A stretch of 9,899 bases of DNA from an uncultured Alphaproteobacteria bacterium (lineage in GTDB: Bacteria; Pseudomonadota; Alphaproteobacteria; CAAHEQ01; UBA3637). Shown piece after piece: positions 1 through 5,448 of this stretch. The position numbers and the translations under genes were made by a program. The stretch lies in NCBI GenBank assembly GCA_937935995.1, contig CALGXF010000079.1, positions 1-9,899 on the forward strand, given 5' to 3'. The notes under the pieces are model-generated. The model did not search any database and had not been told where the DNA came from. It was given only the letters and a program-made list of their open reading frames with translations. Numbering within the stretch: position 1 is the stretch's first letter; each line of letters opens with the position of its first letter.

Positions 1-728
1 GGGATTATGTTCAACTGACGGGCTGTTCATCGGATAAGAACGAGATGATATTCGGGTACGGCAAAGCGATGGGTTGTGATTGCCCCGACCATGCGCGTTG
101 TCAATTAACGGCGGGTTGTGTGTGTGATTTCGGGTATGAATGGACAGAATACGGAAATTGCGAAAAAATAGTTTGCCCTGTTGTTAAAGAAATAGAAGAC
201 ATCACGGAAAAATCTTGTTGTCTTAAAGCGAACGGAGACTGGAACGGGGCGTGTTATTGCCCAGAGGATAATTACTTTAATGGGACGCAATGTGTGCCGG
301 CACAAGGATTTTGTGTCTATGTATATGAAGGATCGGCAGGGGGTTGGTGGTACGCAGATTGCTCTTATACATTTCATGAAGAAAATGGAGAGGCGTCAAT
401 GGTCATTCAAGAGGCTTGCCCGTCCGGTCAATATTGTATTTTACGGTGGACTGATGCGGATTGTAGCGGTGTCATTCCGGCCGACGGTGTGCCGACGATT
501 TATGGGCGATGTGCTGCTTTATCCACGTATTACAATCAATGCCGCCAACATGAAGAAAACATGATGCCGACAGTTCGGGCGCGTCATCCGTGCGAAGATA
601 ATCAATATTGCCGTTTCAATTGGTCGAGTGACACGTGTGGCACATTATCGGCTAACGGTTCAAATTTACTGTACGGGGTGTGTCTGGCATTTGATAAAAC
701 ATCGCCTTTGATTTGTCCGGTGAAATAA
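1..728 (+). CDS. 3' part of a cysteine-rich extracytoplasmic protein (5' end outside window)
   Basis: The reading frame (codons from base 3) is open to the left edge, so this is the C-terminal 241 residues of a longer protein. The first internal ATG, at 45, has no convincing ribosome site and is probably not the start. The protein is very rich in cysteine, often as C-x-C or CC, which suggests a disulfide-bonded exported protein. Its last 110 residues or so hold a module used twice: C-x3-QYC-x3-W, then C, an A-(D/N)-G turn and YG-x-C (around 418-513 and 592-693). The GYEW motif near 139 recurs late in the prepilin-like protein encoded at 1421, so this may be a sister protein whose N-terminus lies upstream. 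It is followed after 16 bases by the next gene, probably in one transcript. I do not recognise a named family. Function is unknown; a surface or pilus-associated role is inference. Confidence 0.75.
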   Translation, partial: DYVQLTGCSSDKNEMIFGYGKAMGCDCPDHARCQLTAGCVCDFGYEWTEYGNCEKIVCPVVKEIEDITEKSCCLKANGDWNGACYCPEDNYFNGTQCVPAQGFCVYVYEGSAGGWWYADCSYTFHEENGEASMVIQEACPSGQYCILRWTDADCSGVIPADGVPTIYGRCAALSTYYNQCRQHEENMMPTVRARHPCEDNQYCRFNWSSDTCGTLSANGSNLLYGVCLAFDKTSPLICPVK

Positions 729-744
729 AAAGAAAGGAAGAAAA

Positions 745-1134
745 ATGAAAAAGACAGCATTATGGATATGTTTATGTTTGTTCGTGGCATCCCCTTCTTT
801 TGCGGCATGTGATAGCGGAACAGAAATAACGGGCAAGAACGGTCATGTGTATTGTAAAAGTAACATTACCATGAATTGGTATACGGCTTTTTCATGGTGT
901 GATGCGCAAGGACGGACATTAGCCACAATGGAACAAATGTGTGATGATGTATACTCTTGGGATGTCACTACAGGGACGGGAAAATGTTTGAATATGGAGC
1001 AAGCTCTTTCTGAAGGCCAAAGTGCTTGGTCAACGATTCCTTACGATTCCGGTCGTGCAATTAACGTTAATCTCTCTACGGCAAATGTGGGTGTCTACAC
1101 GCGTATGGGGGACCTTTACGCCTTGTGTTGGTAG
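745..1134 (+). CDS. Small secreted protein resembling a C-type lectin fold
   Basis: A 129-residue protein with a good ribosome site (AAAGGAAG, about 6 bases before the ATG). Residues 1-20 (MKKT, hydrophobic core, SFA|A) form a typical Sec signal peptide. A lipoprotein reading at C22 is less likely because the -3 residue is Phe. The mature part contains W-Y-T-A-F-S-W-C-D-A-Q-G-R-T-L-A, which matches the W..A...C...G..LA signature seen in the first half of C-type lectin-like domains. It ends in YALCW, similar to the closing cysteine strand of that fold. At about 109 mature residues it would be a compact single-domain version. Ca-binding EPN/QPD and WND motifs are not visible, so sugar binding cannot be claimed. 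It lies 16 bases after the Cys-rich gene and before a terminator, so the two are probably co-transcribed. The lectin-fold assignment is tentative; a periplasmic or surface location is better supported. Confidence 0.7.
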   Translation: MKKTALWICLCLFVASPSFAACDSGTEITGKNGHVYCKSNITMNWYTAFSWCDAQGRTLATMEQMCDDVYSWDVTTGTGKCLNMEQALSEGQSAWSTIPYDSGRAINVNLSTANVGVYTRMGDLYALCW

Positions 1135-1136
1135 AG

Positions 1137-1238
1137 GTTAACGGAAAGTTATACGATGAAGAAAAATATCCGCTTACCGTTATAGAACCGGCAGAAAACA
1201 AGTCGAAGAAAAGATATAAAAATCGTCTTTCATTGTGA
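1137..1238 (+). pseudogene. Possible 3' remnant of an unidentified gene
   Basis: Directly after the previous stop codon, another frame (codon starts at multiples of 3) stays open for about 34 codons and reads like ordinary protein (VEVNGKLYDEEKYPLTVIEP, then a Lys/Arg-rich tail). It ends in TGA at 1236-1238, inside the terminator stem. There is no start codon with a ribosome site in front of it. It could be the leftover end of a gene displaced when the Cys-rich genes arrived, or simply a chance open stretch. Low confidence. Confidence 0.25.
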
Positions 1239-1264
1239 GGGCTTCACTGTGGGACGGTTTTTTT
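1220..1264 (+). terminator. Rho-independent terminator after the lectin-like gene
   Basis: The outer stem AAATCGTC (1220-1227) pairs with GACGGTTT (1253-1260) with one G-U pair. An inner stem GTGA/TCAC (1235-1238 with 1244-1247) caps it, and a run of T extends to 1264. It closes the transcript of the two upstream genes and insulates them from the promoter that begins at 1291. Confidence 0.7.
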
Positions 1265-1290
1265 ATGGTTTTTTAGCGTTCATTTTCTTC

Positions 1291-1318
1291 TTGACAGATG
1301 TTGGGGGGGGGGTAGAGT
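1291..1318 (+). promoter_or_regulatory. Putative phase-variable promoter of the EGF-prepilin gene
   Basis: A perfect -35 box TTGACA (1291-1296) is followed by GATGTT, ten G (1303-1312) and TAGAGT (1313-1318), a 4 of 6 match to the -10 consensus. The spacer is 16 bases, and one added G would make it 17. Bases ATTTTC-NN-C lead into the -35 box as they do in the two other G-run promoters of this window. Transcription would start near 1325, leaving a leader of about 95 bases before the TTG start at 1421. The promoter architecture is read from the sequence; switching by slippage is inferred from known homopolymer-spacer promoters such as Neisseria porA and Bordetella fim. Confidence 0.6.
1303..1312 (+). 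repeat. G10 homopolymer in promoter spacer
   Basis: Ten consecutive G lie between the -35 box and the proposed -10 box. Runs of this length are prone to slipped-strand length change during replication. Confidence 0.9.
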
Positions 1319-1408
1319 TGGAAGGCGAAAGGAAAAAAGCATTAAAATTCACAATAAACAGGTGGGTCAATAAATAATTTATCGAGTACAGTTAAATAAA
1401 AACCAAAA

Positions 1409-1423
1409 AGGAGATAATAATTG
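1409..1423 (+). promoter_or_regulatory. Ribosome binding site deciding a TTG start
   Basis: AAGGAG lies 8 bases before TTG at 1421. It supports the rare start codon and the 10-residue prepilin leader. Confidence 0.75.
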
Positions 1424-3052
1424 AAACAAAAACAAACGAAGCAACATGGTCGGTCGATGATAGAAATGCTTGGCGTTTTAGCCATCATCGGGGTGTTATC
1501 AATTACGGCTTTGGTCGGGTTTACGTATGCGATGAACAAACATCGGGCAAATGAAACAATTTACGATGTGATGTTACGGGGAACAAACGTTCCGATGATT
1601 GACGAATATTATGCGAGTAAACCGTCCGGTCATGAATTCCGGTTTCCGGGTTTAACGGATGGCACGTATTACGCGATGGTGACGAAGAAAGATAGTGGTT
1701 CATCGTATTACGTCGAAGCAACGGGCGTGACATATCGTGTGTGTGAAATGATTTTAAAGATGAATCCGACAGACATCGACCAGATTGTCGTTGGAAACAC
1801 AGTCTATCAAGGTGACAGTGACATTTGTGGAACAAATGACGGATTAGCAATGAAGTTCTGTTTTGGTGAAGACGGGACGCTTTGTAACGGCACGGGACAC
1901 GGCGGTTCATCTGGCGGTTCCGGCGGGTCGAGTGGTGGAACATCAAGCGGCTCGGGGAGTGGGAGTTCCGGTTCTGGAAGCGGTTCGGGAACTGATCCGG
2001 ACGCGTGCGACGGGATTGATTGCGGATTGCACGGAACTTGTACGAATGGTGTGTGTGATTGTACAGACGGTTACACCGGAATAGATTGTAGCATTCCGCC
2101 GGATCCGTGCGCGGGAATTGATTGCGGTGCTCATGGAACATGCCAAAACGGAAGTTGTGTGTGCTCTGACGGATATACAGGCGAAACGTGTCAAGAACCG
2201 CCGACATGTAGCCAAAGCACCGATTGTCTTTCCGGGATGGTTTGTAAAGACGGTGTTTGTGGAGATCCTGACTGTTCAGAAAACGCCGATTGTTCGGGTG
2301 ACATGATCTGTCAAGGGGGGATTTGTGTCCCGCCCGAATGTACGGATGACGGGGATTGTACAACGGGACAACAATGTGTCGACGGTCAATGCGAAGACAT
2401 AGATTGTGATACGAATCCGACATTGCCGTATTGCATTTGTAAAGACAGCGGGAATTATGCGTGTTGTATGGCCCCCTCAAGTAGTGAAGCTTGTGTTCGG
2501 TTCTGTGTCACCAATCCGGAAAATTGTGTGAATGACCCATGCCCGAATGATGAACAAACGGATGCCATTTGTTGTGCGGTTATAACGGGTGGCGCCAGTT
2601 CTTGGCAAGACGGACAATGTCAAGCGGCATCGGCGTGTACGGACTGCGAACATGAATGTTCGGACAGTGACGGGAATACGTGGTGTTGTGACAGAGGTAA
2701 ACAATGCGGTAGCACAGTTAATACCTGTGGCAGCGATGTGGGTGTCTATCCGTGCGACAGCATGGACGAAACCTGTAGCATTTGTACGGACGTCGGGTAT
2801 GAATGGGTGACGGCCGTATCAATTGTAGATGGTCCGACTATTCGCTACTGTGCGGGAGATAAATACTGTGAATGTACGGAAGGCCCGGGATATTTCCACG
2901 GAGCGTATCAATTTGTGCCGGGAGACGCAATGCGATACTCTTGTATTCCGCCGGTTCACACGAAGTGCTGTGAAGACGATACAGGTGGCTTTTATGTGTA
3001 TGACCAAGAGATGGATTGTTCAACAACCTCTCCGCCGATGCATGCATGCTAA
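1421..3052 (+). CDS. Prepilin-like protein with Gly/Ser linker, two EGF-like domains and Cys repeats
   Basis: A 543-residue protein. The start is TTG at 1421, chosen because AAAGGAG lies 8 bases upstream and because the next in-frame ATG would remove the cleavage glycine. Residues 1-10 form a short charged leader. G10|R11-S-M-I-E15 followed by a hydrophobic stretch (MLGVLAIIGVLSITALVGF) fits a type IV prepilin cleavage site with the conserved Glu5. Residues about 35-158 form a globular head and 159-190 a Gly/Ser linker. EGF-like domains follow at 196-223 and 230-257, with identical Cys spacing x4,x5,x4,x1,x8. Three repeats with spacing C-x5-C-x5-C-x4-C lie at 263-280, 285-302 and 307-324. About 29 more Cys fill the C-terminus, for nearly 60 in all. 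It is probably exported, disulfide-bonded and anchored or assembled through its pilin helix. An adhesive role is inference. It has its own G-run promoter and terminator, so it is probably monocistronic. Confidence 0.85.
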   Translation: MKQKQTKQHGRSMIEMLGVLAIIGVLSITALVGFTYAMNKHRANETIYDVMLRGTNVPMIDEYYASKPSGHEFRFPGLTDGTYYAMVTKKDSGSSYYVEATGVTYRVCEMILKMNPTDIDQIVVGNTVYQGDSDICGTNDGLAMKFCFGEDGTLCNGTGHGGSSGGSGGSSGGTSSGSGSGSSGSGSGSGTDPDACDGIDCGLHGTCTNGVCDCTDGYTGIDCSIPPDPCAGIDCGAHGTCQNGSCVCSDGYTGETCQEPPTCSQSTDCLSGMVCKDGVCGDPDCSENADCSGDMICQGGICVPPECTDDGDCTTGQQCVDGQCEDIDCDTNPTLPYCICKDSGNYACCMAPSSSEACVRFCVTNPENCVNDPCPNDEQTDAICCAVITGGASSWQDGQCQAASACTDCEHECSDSDGNTWCCDRGKQCGSTVNTCGSDVGVYPCDSMDETCSICTDVGYEWVTAVSIVDGPTIRYCAGDKYCECTEGPGYFHGAYQFVPGDAMRYSCIPPVHTKCCEDDTGGFYVYDQEMDCSTTSPPMHAC

Positions 3053-3056
3053 AGAA

Positions 3057-3082
3057 AAAGAGCCGAAAGGCTCTTTTTTTTT
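3057..3082 (+). terminator. Terminator of the EGF-prepilin gene
   Basis: AAAGAGCC (3057-3064), loop GAAA, GGCTCTTT (3069-3076), followed by more T. It starts 4 bases after the stop codon and is a strong intrinsic terminator. Confidence 0.9.
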
Positions 3083-3105
3083 ACTTGTAAACTTCTTTTT
3101 AAACT

Positions 3106-3230
3106 TTACAAACTTCTGCGGGTTTTGATGGCCGTTTGAAGCGTGCCGTCGTCCAAATAATCCAGCTCGCCGCCAATTAAACAGATTTGTTGTACCGGAA
3201 GACAGTTTTCCAAAGCAATTTTAATTGTCA
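3106..3230 (-). pseudogene. Broken duplicate of the recR 3' end
   Basis: Read on the minus strand, this encodes the last 22 residues of RecR (GGELDYL...TRRSL, stop at 3106-3108) identical in protein to the intact recR at 4369. Over 3101-3176 against 4364-4439 the DNA is 69/76 identical, and all seven differences fall in third codon positions and are silent. Beyond 3177 the similarity decays: a LPV motif and an IA-x-LE-like stretch remain, but the conserved SHGIPV segment is missing. No start, no Toprim core and no zinc finger are present, so it cannot make RecR. The silent-only divergence suggests that it was until recently part of a working recR in another lineage, or that the intact gene's tail was. 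Confidence 0.85.
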
Positions 3231-3234
3231 GAAG

Positions 3235-3267
3235 ATGTATTTTCCGCTTGACTCTGGGGGGGGGGGG
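3235..3267 (+). repeat. Promoter-cassette repeat, copy 1 (21 bp plus G12)
   Basis: The 21 bases at 3235-3255 are identical to 9870-9890, and both run directly into a G run (12 G here, 3256-3267). The repeat contains the -35 box, so it is a duplicated promoter half, not random similarity. Confidence 0.9.
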
Positions 3268-3278
3268 TATGGTATAAT
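3248..3278 (+). promoter_or_regulatory. Putative phase-variable promoter of the ankyrin gene
   Basis: TTGACT (3248-3253) is the -35 box. CT and twelve G follow, then TAT, TGG and a perfect TATAAT (3273-3278) with a TGn extension (3270-3272). The spacer is 19 bases, two longer than the optimum, so a loss of two G would give 17. The extended -10 may allow some activity at any length. Transcription would start near 3285, about 50 bases before the ATG. This is the clearest of the three G-run promoters. The switching is inferred by analogy with homopolymer-spacer promoters in Neisseria and Bordetella. Confidence 0.75.
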
Positions 3279-3335
3279 AGAAATGTAAAGCTAAAAAGCT
3301 TGATGTTTTAACATTTAGGGAAAGGACGGCGGATA

Positions 3336-4277
3336 ATGATGACGAGTGAAGAGAAAAAAGCATTAAACGAAGAATTGCTGAAAGCAGCTGACGAAGGAAG
3401 ACTTGAGGATGTTTCAAAGTTGCTTGAAAAGGGTGCCGATGTCAATGCAAAAGACGATTATGGCTGGACAGCGTTGATGCTAGCGTGTGCGAATGGTGAT
3501 ATGGACATGTTTGGCGAGTTAACGAGTCGAAAAGATATTGACTTCAAGGCAAAGGATATAACTGGCAAAACAGCACTTGATTATGATAAGAGCGGAATAT
3601 TACAAGGAGTGTTGACCGAAGAATTATTGAGAGCATCTAGAAACGGATGGCTTGGCGACGTTTCAAAGTTGCTTGAACAGGGCGCTGATATTGAAGCAAG
3701 GAATGGGTATGACAGGACAGCGTTGATGTGGGCGTGTGAGCGTGATCATACAGACGTGGCCAGGTTATTGCTTGAAAAAGGGGCCGACGTTAATGCAAAA
3801 GATGAGGATGGCAACACGGCATTTGACTATGATAATAGCGGAACATTACAAGGAATAATGAACGAAGAATTGTTAAAAGCGTGTAAAGAAGGAAGGTTTG
3901 ATGATGTTCCAAAGTGGCTTGAAAAAGGCGCGGATGTTAACGCGAGAGCCGAGGATGGCAGTACGCCGTTGATGTGGGTAGTAATGGAAGGAGATGTCAA
4001 GACAGCGAAGCTTTTGATACAGAAAGGTGCCGATGTGAATGCAAAGGATAAGACAGGAGAAAATGCGTTTGATTATGCCCAAGATAAAGCAATCGTAGAC
4101 GTATTGAAGGAAGGGCAGGCAAAACGCGCACCGTCGCATTTAAAAGAATCATTGTCTGATTTAGCGGAAAAAGGCAAAGGAGAAACGGCGTCGCCGACTT
4201 TGACAGAAGAATATACACGTGGAAATGATATATCTGTTACTGTAACAAACGAAGCACTTCGAAACAGAGGGCGGTAA
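3336..4277 (+). CDS. Ankyrin-repeat protein
   Basis: A 313-residue protein without signal peptide or membrane segment. AAAGGA lies 9 bases before the ATG; a second ATG follows immediately, so the start could be 3339. Ankyrin hallmarks recur: KLLEKGADVNAKD and G-x-TALM-x-AC. They are arranged as three tandem modules of about 83 residues starting near residues 12, 95 and 177. Each opens with EELL(K/R)A, holds two ankyrin repeats and closes with FDYD-SG-LQG or a variant. Residues from about 258 form a charged, probably flexible tail. Ankyrin repeats bind proteins; the partner is unknown. Lack of a visible Sec signal leaves a cytoplasmic role or export by another route. Nine of its 15 arginines use AGA/AGG, while all six in pgsA use CGN, a sign of foreign origin. 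It faces recR and shares the terminator at 4287. Confidence 0.9.
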   Translation: MMTSEEKKALNEELLKAADEGRLEDVSKLLEKGADVNAKDDYGWTALMLACANGDMDMFGELTSRKDIDFKAKDITGKTALDYDKSGILQGVLTEELLRASRNGWLGDVSKLLEQGADIEARNGYDRTALMWACERDHTDVARLLLEKGADVNAKDEDGNTAFDYDNSGTLQGIMNEELLKACKEGRFDDVPKWLEKGADVNARAEDGSTPLMWVVMEGDVKTAKLLIQKGADVNAKDKTGENAFDYAQDKAIVDVLKEGQAKRAPSHLKESLSDLAEKGKGETASPTLTEEYTRGNDISVTVTNEALRNRGR

Positions 4278-4286
4278 ATTTCAGAA

Positions 4287-4315
4287 AAAGGGTCGATACT
4301 TCGACCCTTTATTCT
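4287..4315. terminator. Bidirectional terminator between the ankyrin gene and recR
   Basis: A 10-bp perfect stem, AAAGGGTCGA (4287-4296) with TCGACCCTTT (4301-4310), has a four-base loop. T-rich sequence follows on the + strand, and a run of five U follows when read on the - strand. It lies between two convergent genes and can serve both. Confidence 0.85.
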
Positions 4316-4368
4316 TCTTTCCGAAACAGCAGACGTTTTAAGGAAGACTGCCGTCAATCAAATAAACT

Positions 4369-4962
4369 TTATAAACTTCTACGCGTTTTGATAGCCGTTT
4401 GAAGTGTGCCGTCATCTAAATAATCCAGCTCGCCGCCAACCGGAATACCGTGTGATAAACGCGATACTTTTACCGGCAAGCCTTCCAAACTTTCGGCAAT
4501 ATAATGGGCTGTTGTTTGCCCGTCAACCGTTGCCGGTAAAGCCAGTAATACTTCTTGAATGCCGCCGGCCTGTACTTTGCCGATTAAAGAAGCAATTTTT
4601 AAATCTTCCGGCCCGATACCGTCTAAAGCGGATAAAACGCCACCCAGCACGTGATAAACGCCTTTAAAGGCGTTGGAGCGTTCCAATGCCCATAAATCCG
4701 AAACATCTTGGACAACACACAATGTTGTTTTGTCTCGCTTTTCATCTTGGCAAATCGCACACGGGCTTTGCGTATCCATATTCCCGCAAACAGGGCAAGG
4801 TTGAACGGAATCGTACACCTCTTGCAAAGCGGTTATTAACGGCGCCATCGTACTGTCTTTTTTCTTTAACAGATACAAAACAGCCCGCCGGGCAGAGCGA
4901 GGCCCTAACGCCGGCAGCTTTGCCAATAAATGAACCAGTGTATCAATTTCGGAAATCTGCAT
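4369..4962 (-). CDS. recR: Recombination mediator protein RecR
   Basis: A 197-residue protein of the usual RecR length. RecR works with RecO and RecF to load RecA onto gapped DNA coated with single-strand binding protein. The N-terminal helix-hairpin-helix (about 1-37, LPALGPRSARRAVLYLL) binds DNA. Four cysteines at 56, 59, 68 and 71 form the zinc finger. The Toprim domain (about 79-175) begins with LCVVQD and includes the YHVLGG segment. The C-terminus GGELDYLDDGTL is typical. Its ATG lies 2 bases after the ybaB stop codon, so the two are translated from one message, an arrangement common in bacteria. Its last 24 codons are the segment that is duplicated at 3106, so this tail may have been replaced or copied by recombination. 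The protein itself looks intact. Confidence 0.97.
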   Translation of the reverse strand: MQISEIDTLVHLLAKLPALGPRSARRAVLYLLKKKDSTMAPLITALQEVYDSVQPCPVCGNMDTQSPCAICQDEKRDKTTLCVVQDVSDLWALERSNAFKGVYHVLGGVLSALDGIGPEDLKIASLIGKVQAGGIQEVLLALPATVDGQTTAHYIAESLEGLPVKVSRLSHGIPVGGELDYLDDGTLQTAIKTRRSL

Positions 4963-4964
4963 GT

Positions 4965-5297
4965 TTAAAACGGCAGTTTAAATTCGTCCGGCAAACCTAA
5001 GCTTTTCTTGACGGATTCAAAAGCCTTTTCCATTGCATCATCGGCCTTTTGCTTCGCGTCATTAATCGCGACCAAAACCAAATCTTCCAACGTTTCAATG
5101 TCGTCGGCATCCACAACCGATTTATCCAATTTGACTTTGGTTGCTTTGAATTTGCCGGTCATGGTGACTTGTACGGCATCATTCGCCGCTGTCCCGGTAA
5201 ATTCCGTGTTTTCCATTTTGTTTTGGATGATTGTCATTTGAGACTGCACTTGTTGTGCTTTCTTCATCATGCTCATCATATCCATCATGTTTTTCAT
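4965..5297 (-). CDS. ybaB: YbaB/EbfC family nucleoid-associated protein
   Basis: A 110-residue protein, close to the family norm, starting with a methionine-rich MKNMMDMMSMMKKAQQVQ helix that is typical of YbaB. VQVTMTGKFKATKVKLDKSV and the helix around LVAINDAKQKADDAMEKAF follow. YbaB forms dimers that bind DNA and is usually encoded just before recR, as here. AAGGAG lies 7 bases before the ATG. dnaX, which often precedes ybaB, is absent: the next gene upstream is divergent pckG. The ybaB-recR pair therefore probably starts from its own promoter in the 5298-5448 gap. Confidence 0.95.
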   Translation of the reverse strand: MKNMMDMMSMMKKAQQVQSQMTIIQNKMENTEFTGTAANDAVQVTMTGKFKATKVKLDKSVVDADDIETLEDLVLVAINDAKQKADDAMEKAFESVKKSLGLPDEFKLPF

Positions 5298-5332
5298 TTG
5301 GTAACTCCTTATTTAGTGATTAACTGTCATCA

Positions 5333-5360
5333 AGCATACTGAAATTTATCTAAAAATCAA
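5333..5360 (-). promoter_or_regulatory. ybaB: Possible promoter of ybaB-recR
   Basis: On the minus strand, TTGATT (5355-5360) and TATGCT (5333-5338) are separated by 16 bases, each a 4 of 6 match. They sit about 35 bases before the ybaB start. A weak match, offered because a divergent promoter is needed here. Confidence 0.35.
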
Positions 5361-5380
5361 ATAAATTCTGATGAAAAAAC

Positions 5381-5408
5381 TTGTTCTTCGAAAATCAATC
5401 GTTATAAT
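5381..5408 (+). promoter_or_regulatory. pckG: Probable promoter of pckG-uvrC-pgsA
   Basis: A perfect TATAAT (5403-5408) lies 16 bases after TTGTTC (5381-5386), a weak -35 box. Transcription would start near 5415, about 35 bases before the ATG at 5449, which has AAAGGGGA in front of it. There is no G run, unlike the accessory promoters. Confidence 0.6.
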
Positions 5409-5448
5409 AGAGAAAGAAACAGGAATTTGATGATAAAGGGGACATGAA

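Noticed and set aside
1457..1459. ATG as an alternative start of the prepilin-like gene
   Set aside because: It would remove the leader and cleavage glycine and has no ribosome site. TTG at 1421 has both.
1894..1990. Repetitive GGT/TCC-like DNA as a possible tandem repeat array
   Set aside because: It is low-complexity coding for a Gly/Ser linker with irregular units, and is explained by the protein.
1521..2480. A 319-residue open frame on the minus strand
   Set aside because: It lies wholly opposite the Cys-rich coding sequence, where codons such as TGT and GAC keep the other strand open. Its translation is basic and without recognisable motifs.
3085..3111. Inverted repeat TTGTAAA/TTTACAA
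   Set aside because: The arms are 7 bp and A/T-rich with a 13-base loop. No T run or terminal-repeat context supports a terminator or transposon end.
3106..3417. A 103-residue minus-strand frame ending in the RecR C-terminus
   Set aside because: Only its last part is recR-derived. The rest crosses the G-run promoter and the start of the ankyrin gene, so it is not a gene.
3177..4439. A transposon or integron cassette carrying the ankyrin gene
   Set aside because: No transposase, integrase, terminal inverted repeats or attC-like structure is visible. Only recombination at recR can be supported.
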